Positions 17,239 through 26,532 of a stretch of 38,746 nt of DNA are shown here, piece by piece. The stretch's first letter is position 1. Each line of letters starts with the position of its first letter. The notes under the pieces were generated by a model. That model was not told the DNA's origin and made no database searches. It saw nothing but the letters and a program-made list of their open reading frames with translations. This DNA is from Victivallales bacterium (GTDB lineage: Bacteria; Verrucomicrobiota; Lentisphaeria; Oligosphaerales; Oligosphaeraceae): the NCBI GenBank assembly GCA_017548425.1, contig JAFZAB010000200.1:1-38746 (forward strand), written 5' to 3'. Position numbers and translations under genes: made by a program.

Positions 17239-17273
17239 TGCTATAGGCTGAAAGTTTTGGGTGAAAAAAAGCC

Positions 17274-17302
17274 TTGTGATTTGCGGCAACATCTGCTATA
17301 TT
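17274..17302 (+). promoter_or_regulatory. Promoter of the mutarotase-like gene
   Basis: TTGTGA (17274-17279), 17-bp spacer, TATATT (17297-17302), 48 bp before the ATG. A good AAAGGAG Shine-Dalgarno stands eight bases before the ATG. Confidence 0.6.
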
Positions 17303-17350
17303 TTCATTAATGACAAAATTCATTGACGAAAATGGCAAAAGGAGCATAGC

Positions 17351-19519
17351 ATGTTGAAGAAAACGATTGCGATGATGGTGTTGCTGGCGACGGTTTGTGG
17401 GCTGATGGCGCAAGGCGTGAGCAGAACGTACAAGGATGTCGATGGTGACGGTTTGCCCGAAGTGATTCTGGAGAATGAATATTTGCAAGTCATTGTCATG
17501 ACGGGCGAAATGCCGAAAGAGATTCCAGCGCCAGATGAACTACCGGATGGGCGGAAAGTTCCTTATAAATATGGTGAGCGTTTTGCGCGCGGCGGTTGGA
17601 TTTACAACATGATCTTCAAACCGACGAATCGCAAATGGTTCATCAACGACATCACGCAGGGCGAACATCGTCACGGCATTCCGGAGGAATTCGAAATCAC
17701 GGAACGCATGCGGGAAGTCGAGCCGGGCTTCTATGAAGCGATGAAACCATCCGTTGGCACAGGCATCGGGCCTGGACTTTGTTTCCGTAACACGTTGAAA
17801 GACATGAAGATCCCGTCGTGGGACATGAAAGAGGAAATGTTCGCCGATGGCGAATGGAAGGCGGCAGACAAAGCAACGACGGCTCCCGCGAAAGGTTGGC
17901 GGTTGACCTTCACGCATGTCATCACCACGGATTTAGGCTATGGCTGCGCATACACGAAAGTGTTGACGCTCATGGACGGCGAATCCGTCCTGCGCACCCA
18001 TCGCGAATTGGCGAACACGGGAGAAAAGGCATTCTCGACGTCGTTCTATACGCATGGTTTCTTCTCGCAAGGCGAGACGAACGGCGTGTTGGACCACAAC
18101 TGCTGGAGCGTGATTCCGCTTTGCCCGCCATCGGTCAAAGACTCGCCGTTCCCGAAGGATTTGATTGATGTGGAGCGCGGCATCATTCATGCGTCGCGTC
18201 CTGCTTATTATTGGGGCGCAAAGAGTTATGATGAAGTCGGCGGCAACTTCCATGCTTGTGGTAATGACGCGACAAAGGATGTCTTTTTGACGGCCGTTGA
18301 CCGCAAGCCGGAATTCTTCCGCATGTGGAATTGCGATATGACGTATTCCTACGAACCGTTCATGGTGTTTGACATAAAAGGCGGAAAGAAAGTGGTTTGG
18401 AACACAAACCGAGGCGTCGGCAACGGCTTGACGAGCGTGAAGGCGTGCGGCGATGGCGGCATGCTGGATTGGGATGTCGCGTTGAACGAAAAAGGCACGA
18501 AAGTGTTGAATATCCGCTTCCTGCCGTTCAAAGCCATCAAAAGTGGCCTGAGCTTCCAAGGCGCGATTACCGTTGGCAATACGACGCAGACTTTCGACAG
18601 CGCCTTGACAGGCGGAGAAGTTTCGCCAACGCAACCGTGGGAGTTCCCATTGGAACTGTCGCCCGTGATTGCCAATGCGGAAATGGCTGAAATGCACCTA
18701 TATGTGTCGGAAGAAGGACAGTCTGCCGGCAATTTGGCGAATGCGGATGGCCGCTATCGTCTGTCCATGAAGCCGCGCACGGCGTGGGATGGCGACGGCA
18801 AAGGCGCGAAAGGCGTGATTCTGTCGGAGACCAGTAAAGACGACGACGGCGCATGGAAGCACAACATGAGCACGAAATTCGCGAAGGATTATTTGGCGGG
18901 GGCGGGCATTGATATGTCGCTGTCTTCCGCGATGGAAGATGGTAGTGAATTGGATTGGGCGAATCTGAAACTGATCATTTTGGCGTCTCGCAGGATCAAT
19001 ATCAAGCTGTTGCGCAAATTGGAAGATTTCGCGAAGCAGGGCGGAACAGTCATTGTGACGGGCATGATTGACTTCCGTCAATTCGAATTGTCCGATCTCC
19101 TACCAATTAAATTTATCTACGGCGAAAGCAACACGTATGCGTTGAATCCGCGTGACGGCACGTTGGAATTCATGACGCAGGACAATTACCGTTATCAATT
19201 GAAGGCGGTTGGCGACCATGAAATCACGCGCGGTTTGCCGTGGTATCCGGAAAGCTATCAGAGCGTCGGCGCGTTGCAGCGTGTCGTGCCGAAAGATGAT
19301 GCACAGGTCATTTTGAATTTTGTTCCCGGACCAGGCATGTCCGACGCGGGTAACGAGTTCCCCGCGTTGGTGTTAGGAACATACGGAAAAGGAAAAGTGG
19401 CGTATTTCGGCAGCCCGATCGCGTGGGGTGGCCATCAATCCAACTGCATGTGGGGACGTCTGGGCGAATACCACCAGAAGTTCTTCGTGCAGTTGGCGTT
19501 ATGGGGGCTCAAGAAATAG
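17351..19519 (+). CDS. Secreted mutarotase-like protein with C-terminal GATase-like domain
   Basis: A 722-residue exported protein, signal peptide 1-20 (MLKKTIAMMVLLATVCGLMA). Residues about 28-440 look like the galactose-mutarotase/aldose-epimerase supersandwich (LENEYLQVIVMTGE, FTHVITTDLGYG, THRELANTGEKAFSTSFYTHGFF), a fold also used by sugar-binding and lyase-associated domains. After a linker, residues about 500-722 form a Rossmann-like class I amidotransferase-type module (LKLIILASRRINIKLLRKLEDFAKQ, GGTVIVTGM, YGKGKVAYFGSPIAWGG), without an evident catalytic cysteine nucleophile. It has its own promoter. Function unknown; periplasmic or surface carbohydrate handling is the simplest guess. 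It converges on sstT with a 31-bp gap. Confidence 0.68.
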   Translation: MLKKTIAMMVLLATVCGLMAQGVSRTYKDVDGDGLPEVILENEYLQVIVMTGEMPKEIPAPDELPDGRKVPYKYGERFARGGWIYNMIFKPTNRKWFINDITQGEHRHGIPEEFEITERMREVEPGFYEAMKPSVGTGIGPGLCFRNTLKDMKIPSWDMKEEMFADGEWKAADKATTAPAKGWRLTFTHVITTDLGYGCAYTKVLTLMDGESVLRTHRELANTGEKAFSTSFYTHGFFSQGETNGVLDHNCWSVIPLCPPSVKDSPFPKDLIDVERGIIHASRPAYYWGAKSYDEVGGNFHACGNDATKDVFLTAVDRKPEFFRMWNCDMTYSYEPFMVFDIKGGKKVVWNTNRGVGNGLTSVKACGDGGMLDWDVALNEKGTKVLNIRFLPFKAIKSGLSFQGAITVGNTTQTFDSALTGGEVSPTQPWEFPLELSPVIANAEMAEMHLYVSEEGQSAGNLANADGRYRLSMKPRTAWDGDGKGAKGVILSETSKDDDGAWKHNMSTKFAKDYLAGAGIDMSLSSAMEDGSELDWANLKLIILASRRINIKLLRKLEDFAKQGGTVIVTGMIDFRQFELSDLLPIKFIYGESNTYALNPRDGTLEFMTQDNYRYQLKAVGDHEITRGLPWYPESYQSVGALQRVVPKDDAQVILNFVPGPGMSDAGNEFPALVLGTYGKGKVAYFGSPIAWGGHQSNCMWGRLGEYHQKFFVQLALWGLKK

Positions 19520-19550
19520 AGCGGCACAGACTTGTGTTTCTGCGGACGTC

Positions 19551-20819
19551 TTAGATGTCCGTCTGCGTGGTTCCGCCGAGGAACTTCGGCAGGCTCTTGC
19601 TCGTCTTGCGCCAATGCGCGTATTCCGCGCAGGCCGTGAAAATAACGTCGCCGGATGAGTTTAGAGCTGTTTCCACGGAATCTTGGACGACGCCGATGAT
19701 GAAGCCGACGCCGACCACCTGCATGGCCGCGTCTGAAGGGATTCCGAAAATGGAGCAGGCCATCGGGATGAGCAACAGCGATCCTCCTGCCACGCCGGAC
19801 GCGCCGCAGGCCGCCACGGAGGCGAGCACGGAAAGTAGCAAGGCTTTGCCGATGGTCATTTCAAGCCCCATCGTATTGGCCGCCGCCAACGTCATGACGG
19901 TGATGGTGACGGCCGCTCCATCCATGTTGATGGTGGCGCCAAGCGGAATGGAAACGGAATAGAAGTCTTTGTCCAGTCCAAGCCGTTCGCAGAGCCGCAT
20001 GTTGACGGGGATGTTCGCGGCGGATGAACGTGTGAAGAACGCCGTGATGCCGCTTTCGCGAAGACATTTGATGACAAGCGGATATGGATTCCGCCGCAGG
20101 ATGGCGAAAATGATGATGGGATTGATGATGAGTGACGTGGCGAGCATGCAGCCCACAAGAACGAGAAGGAGTTTTCCATATGTCGCGAATATCGCCATGC
20201 CGCTCGTGGCGACGCTTGTGTAAACAAGCCCCATGATGCCAAATGGCGCAAGATTGATGATCCATGCGACTGCTTGGCTGATGACGACGGAGAAGTCGTT
20301 CAACATGCGGTGGGTTTCTGGAGAAGCGAATTTCTTGGTCAGAACACCGATGACGATGGCCCAGAAAAGGATGGAGATATAATTGGCGTCCGCAATGGCC
20401 TGAAATGGATTGGCCACCATTCCAAGTAGTTGCTTTTCAATGATTTCCCATACGCCATCGGGAGCGTTTCCAGATGCTGCGTTTTGCACGTCCAACGACA
20501 TGCTGACAGGATATGTGAAGCTGACAATCACTGCTACGACGGCCGCAAGGAACGTTGACAAGAGATATTCGAAGATGACAAATCCGAACCGTCGGTCAAA
20601 ACCTGTCTGACTGCGTGACAGGGAGGCGATGACGAGAATGAAAACGAGCACTGGCGCAATGGCCTTCAGGGCACCGACGAACAGGGAGCCAAAGATGCCG
20701 ATCCATGAGGCATTTGGGAGAAGAAGGCCGAGCAGGGTGCCGATGACAAGGCCGATGACGATGCGTTGCGGCAGGCTCAGACATGAAAGGAAAGAAAGCG
20801 TTATGGACATGATGGGCAA
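19551..20819 (-). CDS. sstT: Na+/serine-threonine symporter SstT
   Basis: A 422-residue inner-membrane symporter of the DAACS (SLC1) family importing serine and threonine with sodium. It is readable alongside E. coli SstT nearly end to end: LFVGALKAIAPVLVFILV, LVGCMLATSLIINP, RNPYPLVIKCLRESGITAFFTRSSAANIPVNM, SIPLGATINMDGAAVTITVMTLAA and SGVAGGSLLLIPMACSIFGI...AMQVVGVGFIIGVVQDSVETALNSS, covering the hairpin loops and the sodium/substrate site. An AGGAA motif eight bases upstream supports a TTG start at 20819; ATG at 20810 is the alternative. It lies downstream of the PfkB kinase gene on the same strand, after a terminator hairpin. Confidence 0.96.
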   Translation of the reverse strand: MPIMSITLSFLSCLSLPQRIVIGLVIGTLLGLLLPNASWIGIFGSLFVGALKAIAPVLVFILVIASLSRSQTGFDRRFGFVIFEYLLSTFLAAVVAVIVSFTYPVSMSLDVQNAASGNAPDGVWEIIEKQLLGMVANPFQAIADANYISILFWAIVIGVLTKKFASPETHRMLNDFSVVISQAVAWIINLAPFGIMGLVYTSVATSGMAIFATYGKLLLVLVGCMLATSLIINPIIIFAILRRNPYPLVIKCLRESGITAFFTRSSAANIPVNMRLCERLGLDKDFYSVSIPLGATINMDGAAVTITVMTLAAANTMGLEMTIGKALLLSVLASVAACGASGVAGGSLLLIPMACSIFGIPSDAAMQVVGVGFIIGVVQDSVETALNSSGDVIFTACAEYAHWRKTSKSLPKFLGGTTQTDI

Positions 20820-20893
20820 CGTTATGATTCCTGAAGGAAAATGAATGGAAAAAATGTAATTTCAGGTATATTTTTGGATAGTATAATAGGAAC

Positions 20894-20929
20894 CGAACCC
20901 GCCGAAAGCGATTGCTTCCGGCGGGTTCG
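20894..20929 (-). terminator. Hairpin terminator after the PfkB kinase gene
   Basis: CGAACCCGCCGAAAGC / GCTTCCGGCGGGTTCG, a 16-bp stem with one A-C mismatch and loop GATT, 30 bases downstream of the kinase stop. It has no strong T-run, so termination may be partial with read-through to sstT. Confidence 0.75.
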
Positions 20930-20958
20930 TTATAAAGCATACTGTCTATCAGGGCGTG

Positions 20959-22038
20959 TCAGCGTTTCACGCGGGCGTTGCCACCCCAGATGCTCCAGAC
21001 CTGCTCTTCATCCGCAGGTTGCGCATAATCCGTGAGATGCGTCGTCGCGAGAGCGCCCGTGGCCCATCCGAACTGGATCCATTTTTCGGGCTCCCAGCCT
21101 TTCAGCATGGCGTAGAGGAAACCGCCGACGAAGCCGTCACCGCCGCCGATACGATCGAGAACATGGATTTCGCGCGGTTCGACGACCGACCATTCGCCGC
21201 CGATGTTCGTGATGGCGCCCCAGCGATGGCAGTTCGTGTGCACGACTTCGCGCAGCGTCGTCGCGAAAGCGTAAGCGTTTGGATAGGCCGCCTTGACGCG
21301 GTTGACCATTTCCTTGAAGTTTTCGATCTTCGCGGAGATGTCTTTTCCGCCTGCTTCGGGGCCTTTGATGCCGAGGCAGAGCTGGAAGTCTTCTTCGTTG
21401 CCGATCAAGACATCAGCCAAGCTGGCGATTTCAGAGAAGATGTCGTGGAGTTCCTGCTCACGGCCTTTCCAGAAGGAGGCGCGGTAGTTAAGATCGAAGG
21501 AAATCTTCGTGCCGTACTTTTTAGCGGTGCGGGCGATTTCGAGACAGAACTTGCTCGTGCTTTCCGAAAGGGCACCGACGAGACCAGACAGATGGACGAT
21601 TTTCACGCCTTCTTTGCCAAAGATGCGGTCGAGATCAAAATATTTGGCGTCAAGAATACGTCCGACTTCGCCTGCACGGTCGTTCTGGACGCGCGGGCCG
21701 CGTGAACCATAGCCTGAATCCGCGAGATTGAACTGATGGCGATAGCCCCACGGGCCGCCCTGTTCGATTTCGGGGCCTTCGTAATCCATGTGGCGGCTAG
21801 CGAGATTGTCCTTAATCATACGTGCGATCGGACTGTCTTTCACAAACGCCGTCAAGACTTTGACAGGCATGCCGAGATACGACGGAACGCTGGCGACGTT
21901 CGTTTCGGCGGACGTGACTTGCAGCTTGAACGTATCCGCGCAATGGAACGGCTGGCCGTCCGGCGGTGTGAGGCGGATGCCCATGCTGGTCGGAACGAGA
22001 ACGGCGTACTTCGCGTCAGCTTTGAATTCGAGAGCCAT
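20959..22038 (-). CDS. PfkB-family sugar kinase (KDG-kinase-like)
   Basis: A 359-residue ribokinase-fold enzyme that phosphorylates a sugar or sugar acid with ATP. The catalytic signature is DRIGGGDGFVGGFL with base D301. The region ISFDLNYRASFWKGREQ and the N-terminal half (SAETNVASVPSYLGMPVKVLTAFVKDSPIARMI) resemble 2-dehydro-3-deoxygluconate kinases more than fructokinases. KDG kinase would place it in uronate or pectin catabolism, but no KDPG aldolase gene is adjacent, so no symbol is given. GGAG lies seven bases before the ATG. It follows metG at 54 bp on the same strand; co-transcription is possible but not obviously functional. Confidence 0.88.
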   Translation of the reverse strand: MALEFKADAKYAVLVPTSMGIRLTPPDGQPFHCADTFKLQVTSAETNVASVPSYLGMPVKVLTAFVKDSPIARMIKDNLASRHMDYEGPEIEQGGPWGYRHQFNLADSGYGSRGPRVQNDRAGEVGRILDAKYFDLDRIFGKEGVKIVHLSGLVGALSESTSKFCLEIARTAKKYGTKISFDLNYRASFWKGREQELHDIFSEIASLADVLIGNEEDFQLCLGIKGPEAGGKDISAKIENFKEMVNRVKAAYPNAYAFATTLREVVHTNCHRWGAITNIGGEWSVVEPREIHVLDRIGGGDGFVGGFLYAMLKGWEPEKWIQFGWATGALATTHLTDYAQPADEEQVWSIWGGNARVKR

Positions 22039-22092
22039 GGTGTGTCTCCTTTTAATAATATGGTTGTATAAGAAAACAGAATGCGTTGTGAA

Positions 22093-24033
22093 TCAGCCGA
22101 CGGACGCGCCAGAGGCGATTTCGCCGTCGGTTGTGACGAGGCGTAGTGTCTTGCCTTTCTTGGCGGCGAGCAGCATGCCGTTGGATTCGATGCCGCGCAG
22201 GATGGCGGGCTTCAGATTGGCGATGACGATGATCGTCTTGCCGACGAGTTCCTCCGGCTTGTAGTATTCGGCGATGCCGGACACGATTTGCCGCTGTTCG
22301 TCACCAATCTGAATCTTCAGCAGAAGCAGTTTGTCTGCATCCTTTACTTTTTCAGCGGAGATGACGACGGCCGTCTTCAGCTGGACTTTACCAACTTCGT
22401 CAATGGTGATGACGTTGACAGGCTTCGCTTCGTCTTTCTTACCGCCTTTATCCGTGGACTTTGCGGCCGCGGCGGCATCCTCTTCCTCTTTGATTGGTTC
22501 GACGCGCGGGAAGAGCGGCGTGAAGTCCAAAACGGCAGCGCCGTCTTCAAGACCTTTCCAGATGCTGAGCTTGTCGATGCTCGGGATGATGTCTTCTTCC
22601 TTCAGACCGAGCGTCTTACGGAGTTCCGCCATCTTGGCGGGCATGACCGGATAGAGCAGGCCGGACACGATGCGGAGGCATTCCGCCGTATGGCGCAGGA
22701 CTTTGCCAAGGCCTGCGGTGTCGCCTGCCTTCGCAAGCGCCCACGGTTTCATCTTGTCGAAGTAGCGGTTGCCTTCGCGGACGGCGTTGTTGATGATGGA
22801 CAAACCGCGGTCCAACTGCATGTTCTGGACGGCGGCGGCCATTTCCTTCACGGCGGTCATCGTGGAATCGACGAGTTCCTTTTCGTCGTCGCTGGGCTCG
22901 CAATAGGCGGGAATCTTGCCGTCGGCATTGCGTTTGATCATGGAAATGACGCGGCTGGAGAGGTTTCCGAGATCGTTTGCGAGTTCGGCGTTGTAGCGTT
23001 CGACGAACAGTTTTTCCGTGAACGACGCGTCAAGGCCGAGATTCATGGCGGCCATCAGGAAGTAGCGGAACGGATCGACGCCGTATTTGTCGATCATGTC
23101 CATGGGATTGACGACGTTGTGGAGCGACTTGCTCATCTTCGTGTTGCCGACGAGCCACCAGCCGTGCGCGAAAATCGTCTTCGGCATGGGCAGGCCCATG
23201 GCGTGGAGCATGGTGGGCCAGAAGACGGAATGCGTATGAAGGATGTCTTTTCCGATCAGATGGTAGGAGGCGGGCCACCACGTCTCGAATTTCGCGTCAT
23301 CCGCCAGATAACCGACGGCGGAAATATAGTTGACGAGCGCGTCAAACCAGACGTAAGTAACGTAATCCGTGTCGAATGGAAGTTCGATGCCCCATGACAG
23401 ACGCGCTTTCGGGCGGCTGATGCAGAGGTCGCCGAGTTTTTCGCTGCGGAGGAAGCCAAGCGTCTCCTGACGGCGATGTTCGGGCATGATGAAGCCCGGA
23501 TGGTTTTCGATGTAGTCGATCAGCCAATCTTGATACTGACCCATCTTGAAGAAGTAGCTCTTTTCTTCCAGCTGTTCGACGGGGCGGTGGCAATCCGGAC
23601 AGCAACCGTCCACAAGATCCTTTTCCGTGAAATAGCGTTCATCGGGAACGCAATACCAACCTTTATAGGTGGAGGAGTAAATCAAATCGCGATCGTAGAA
23701 ATCCTGCAAGATCTTCTGGACGATGGTCTTGTGGCGCTCCTGCGTCGTGCGGATAAAATCGTCGTTCGTGATGCCGAGGCGTTTCCAAAGGTCTTGGAAA
23801 CGAACGACATACTTGTCGCAGTGCTCCAACGGCGTACAGCCAGCCTGCTGCGCGGCGCGCTGAACTTTCTGACCATGTTCGTCCGTTCCCGTCAGGAAGA
23901 ACGTCTTCTCACCGAGCAGGCGGTGGTATTGGGCGAGCACGTCGGCCAGAATGGTCGTGTAGGCGTGGCCGATATGGGGGATGTCGTTGACGTAATAGAT
24001 TGGTGTGGTGATGTAGAAGTTGTTTTCGTTCAT
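22093..24033 (-). CDS. metG: Methionyl-tRNA synthetase
   Basis: A 646-residue class I synthetase charging tRNA-Met. It has HIGH at residues 20-23 (DIPHIGHAY), GTDEHGQKVQ, a CCPDC metal-knuckle remnant in the connective peptide, and KMSKS in NTKMSKSLHN. After the anticodon-binding helices a charged alanine-rich linker (EEEDAAAAAKSTDKGG) leads to a C-terminal EMAPII/Trbp111-type tRNA-binding domain (about 545-646; DEVGKVQLKTAVVISAEKVKDADKL, GIESNGMLLAA) that also mediates dimerisation. The ATG at 24033 matches the family N-terminus and has AGGGAAC just upstream; the open frame extends 27 codons further without support. Confidence 0.97.
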   Translation of the reverse strand: MNENNFYITTPIYYVNDIPHIGHAYTTILADVLAQYHRLLGEKTFFLTGTDEHGQKVQRAAQQAGCTPLEHCDKYVVRFQDLWKRLGITNDDFIRTTQERHKTIVQKILQDFYDRDLIYSSTYKGWYCVPDERYFTEKDLVDGCCPDCHRPVEQLEEKSYFFKMGQYQDWLIDYIENHPGFIMPEHRRQETLGFLRSEKLGDLCISRPKARLSWGIELPFDTDYVTYVWFDALVNYISAVGYLADDAKFETWWPASYHLIGKDILHTHSVFWPTMLHAMGLPMPKTIFAHGWWLVGNTKMSKSLHNVVNPMDMIDKYGVDPFRYFLMAAMNLGLDASFTEKLFVERYNAELANDLGNLSSRVISMIKRNADGKIPAYCEPSDDEKELVDSTMTAVKEMAAAVQNMQLDRGLSIINNAVREGNRYFDKMKPWALAKAGDTAGLGKVLRHTAECLRIVSGLLYPVMPAKMAELRKTLGLKEEDIIPSIDKLSIWKGLEDGAAVLDFTPLFPRVEPIKEEEDAAAAAKSTDKGGKKDEAKPVNVITIDEVGKVQLKTAVVISAEKVKDADKLLLLKIQIGDEQRQIVSGIAEYYKPEELVGKTIIVIANLKPAILRGIESNGMLLAAKKGKTLRLVTTDGEIASGASVG

Positions 24034-24163
24034 AATGTTCCCTATGTGAAATGTTGTGATGAAGCGAAAGGCGTGTCGCGCATATATGAAAGCCGCCGGA
24101 CCATGGATGAACAAGGCTGTTCAAATGGGCCGACGGCTCGTTTCCTGATGCGTTGGCTACAGG

Positions 24164-25603
24164 CTATTCAACGATCTGCTTACCGACTTCGCGGTCTCCG
24201 AAGAGGAAGACGGCGATGATCATCAGCAGGGCGACGAACAACGCGACATAGACGAATCCATAACCGACGTATGACCATGGAACGGCTTTCTTGATGGCCA
24301 TGGCGTCCGCCATCCAGAAGAGCTGCCAGTTCGGAACGAGCGCGTAGGCGAAACTCGCCATATAGCTCCCGCCGCTGGGTATCGGCGACAGGTAGGTCCC
24401 TCCGACTGGTGTCTGCGGCGGATTTTCGGAACGGCGGAACACATACGCGTCGTATGAATCTTCGATGTCACGCGACTCCTTGTTGATGCCTTCCGTCTCA
24501 TTGGCGATTTTGATGACCGTCCAATGCTTCTTTTCATTTTCGGCGTCATATTGCGCCATGTAGAGGATTCGGCCTTCGATGTCGTTAGGTTCGGATGCCC
24601 AGCCTTGGCCGTTCTTCCAAGTGGCTTTCGGATTGGCGCCTAGCTGTGGCAGATCTTTCGGATCTTCATTCGCCAAAATGGAGGAGGACTTGTCTTCGGA
24701 AGACCAGACGGTGAAGGGGAACGTGTCGTCAATGGGAACGGGGCGTTCCCATTTGCCGATGTCCGAACGTTCGGTTGGAGCGAAGCGATAGGTGGACATC
24801 CAAAGCGGATAGTTGCCTTTCGGCACGGTGTCGCTCCATGGCTCGCGCGCCTTGCGGCCGAGCATGTAGTCCGACATGAGTCCGATGATGAAGAAGACGA
24901 GGCAGAGCAGGATGTTGGAGACGAGACCGAAACGTGTGGATAGGGCCGTCGCCAAAGCGCCCATGGCCAACAGCGAGAAGAGGATGAGAACCAATGCGGG
25001 CAGGATGTACCATGAAAGGCCCGTCACGACTTCTTCGTCCTGATATGGCTTGAACTGGCCGACGAGCGCGACAAGCGGGAACAGGATGACGAGGCAGAGG
25101 ACGACGCCCATGCCGAACGACGCCTGATTGACGTAGTTGAACGCGCCTGCGATGGCGAACGCCAACAGAATCGCGCCGAAATACAGGCTCATGATCGTCG
25201 TGTCAAAACGGAACTGATCTTCCGCAACACGCAACGTAATGATCGTGGCGCAGGCGGTCAGAAACCAGAAAACCGTGACGGCGAACAGGATACCAAGAAT
25301 CTTGGCGATGATGAACACAGGCCGCTGAACAGGTTTGGATAACAGCAACAGTGCCGTTCCGTTGTCGATTTCACGAGAAACCGCATAGCTGGCGACGAGC
25401 ACGGCGACGGTCCAGCCGAGCACCATCATGGTCGTCATGGAACTGTCTATGACCAGTTTTTCCTGCGCGCGGAAGACGAACATACTGCAGACCGGGAAGA
25501 GGCCGATCATGCAGAGGGCGCTGATCAGCACCAACAGGTAGATCGGCTCGCGCAGTGCTTCGCGGAATGTGTTCTTTGATATTTGGTAAAGGCAGGTGAA
25601 CAT
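24164..25603 (-). CDS. ABC-2 type transporter permease
   Basis: A 479-residue membrane protein. Hydrophobic segments lie at about 21-43, 54-76, 95-122, 136-160, 165-185, 198-222, 228-247 and 443-470. ISKNTFREALREPIYLLVL and SREIDNGTALLLLSKPVQRPVFIIAKILG are typical of ABC-2 permeases of the NosY/gliding type. A soluble stretch of nearly 190 residues (about 250-440) before the last helix is unusual and rich in D, W and P. No ATP-binding partner is in the window. The 172-residue secreted protein upstream ends 62 bp before it and may belong with it. Exported substrate unknown. No clear Shine-Dalgarno. Confidence 0.82.
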   Translation of the reverse strand: MFTCLYQISKNTFREALREPIYLLVLISALCMIGLFPVCSMFVFRAQEKLVIDSSMTTMMVLGWTVAVLVASYAVSREIDNGTALLLLSKPVQRPVFIIAKILGILFAVTVFWFLTACATIITLRVAEDQFRFDTTIMSLYFGAILLAFAIAGAFNYVNQASFGMGVVLCLVILFPLVALVGQFKPYQDEEVVTGLSWYILPALVLILFSLLAMGALATALSTRFGLVSNILLCLVFFIIGLMSDYMLGRKAREPWSDTVPKGNYPLWMSTYRFAPTERSDIGKWERPVPIDDTFPFTVWSSEDKSSSILANEDPKDLPQLGANPKATWKNGQGWASEPNDIEGRILYMAQYDAENEKKHWTVIKIANETEGINKESRDIEDSYDAYVFRRSENPPQTPVGGTYLSPIPSGGSYMASFAYALVPNWQLFWMADAMAIKKAVPWSYVGYGFVYVALFVALLMIIAVFLFGDREVGKQIVE

Positions 25604-25665
25604 GGTTTTTAATTCACGTTTCCCGTGTCAATGGATTGAATTCGATGAAAAGGCAGACCGTCAGT

Positions 25666-26184
25666 TTACTTGCTGGCGTTGCTCGTTTCATTCAGGCGGT
25701 CATGATAATCAACGTAGAGGCGGTTGAGTTTCGGCTGCTTGAGGAGGTCGCCGAGAGCCTGGGCGTTCTTTTCCCAATCTTTGCCGTTGATGATGAAGAT
25801 GGAGTATTTGCCCTGCACGAGATCGATGAAGGACTGCGGAACGAAATCCGTGTCGCCCAAGAAGACGATGCGTTTCGGGTTGATGAAATCGATCAGTTCA
25901 AGGAATTTTTCCTTCGGTTCGGCAACGGCCTTCGAGCCGGGAGGCATGAAGAACAGCTGGTAGTTCTGGAAGCCGTCCGGAGAGAGCAGGAGGATAGGCT
26001 GTTTGGTGCGATGCTGCGCGAGTTCGACGAGCAGGCGGGAGTCAAGATAGTTGCCGGTGATCATCAGCGTGTGGGCGCGCGTACGGCCTTCGCGTTTGAA
26101 GGGATTCATGCTCAAGGCGTCTGCGGGCTTGGACATGAGCAGGCAGAAAATAGCGGTCAACAGAACCAAACCAGTTTTCTTCAT
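25666..26184 (-). CDS. Small secreted protein, unknown function
   Basis: A 172-residue protein with a signal peptide (MKKTGLVLLTAIFCLLMSKPADA, 1-23) and an alpha/beta-looking mature part: LMITGNYLDSRLLVELAQ, QPILLLSPDG, INPKRIVFLGDTDFVPQSFIDLVQ, YSIFIINGKDWEKNAQAL. The order (strand, helix, hydrophobic strand ending in GDTDF) suggests a Rossmann-like fold, but I do not recognise the family. The ATG at 26184 is chosen because GGAG precedes it and the signal peptide begins there; the frame is open twelve codons further. A good promoter lies about 70 bp upstream. It probably heads a unit with the ABC-2 permease gene. Confidence 0.7.
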   Translation of the reverse strand: MKKTGLVLLTAIFCLLMSKPADALSMNPFKREGRTRAHTLMITGNYLDSRLLVELAQHRTKQPILLLSPDGFQNYQLFFMPPGSKAVAEPKEKFLELIDFINPKRIVFLGDTDFVPQSFIDLVQGKYSIFIINGKDWEKNAQALGDLLKQPKLNRLYVDYHDRLNETSNASK

Positions 26185-26532
26185 TTCGGGGAACTCCTTT
26201 TTGATTGATATGTTTTTCAATGTTGTTTTTGTTTTTTTTATTCGTAAAATATTATACTATGTTCGAAAAATGACGGCTGTCAAAGTTTTTTCGTCGTTTT
26301 TTGGCTAAAAAATGCGTTTTTCTTGAAAAATATAAAAATATCTAATGACTTTTAAGAAAAAATACGCCTTGTGATTCGCAATTCTGTCAATCATGGTGTA
26401 TGTTCATCAACTTGCCATTTCATTCGTACATGAGAGGGACATGATTTTTCATGAACCTTAATGAAAAGTCATGGCTTCTGCAAACTGAAGAACGGGTAAA
26501 GATATTCGATATACGAACAAGGAGAACACGCA
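26185..26532. other. 348-bp AT-rich divergent intergenic region
   Basis: It separates the minus-strand secreted-protein gene from the plus-strand formyltransferase. Apart from the promoter at 26251-26283 it holds poly-A/T tracts and no repeat array, RNA gene or open frame that can be supported. Confidence 0.5.
26251..26283 (-). promoter_or_regulatory. Promoter of the small secreted protein gene
   Basis: On the minus strand: TTGACA (26283-26278), 18-bp spacer, TAGTAT (26259-26254), overlapping TATAAT (26256-26251). The -35 is a perfect consensus. Confidence 0.6.

Noticed and set aside
19544..19560. Hairpin GGACGT-CTTAG-ATGTCC at the sstT stop codon
   Set aside because: Six-base stem with a G-T pair and no T-run; too weak to call a terminator.
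20817..20819. ATG at 20810 as the sstT start
   Set aside because: The AGGAA ribosome site is correctly spaced for the TTG at 20819 and about 20 bases from the ATG; the ATG remains possible.
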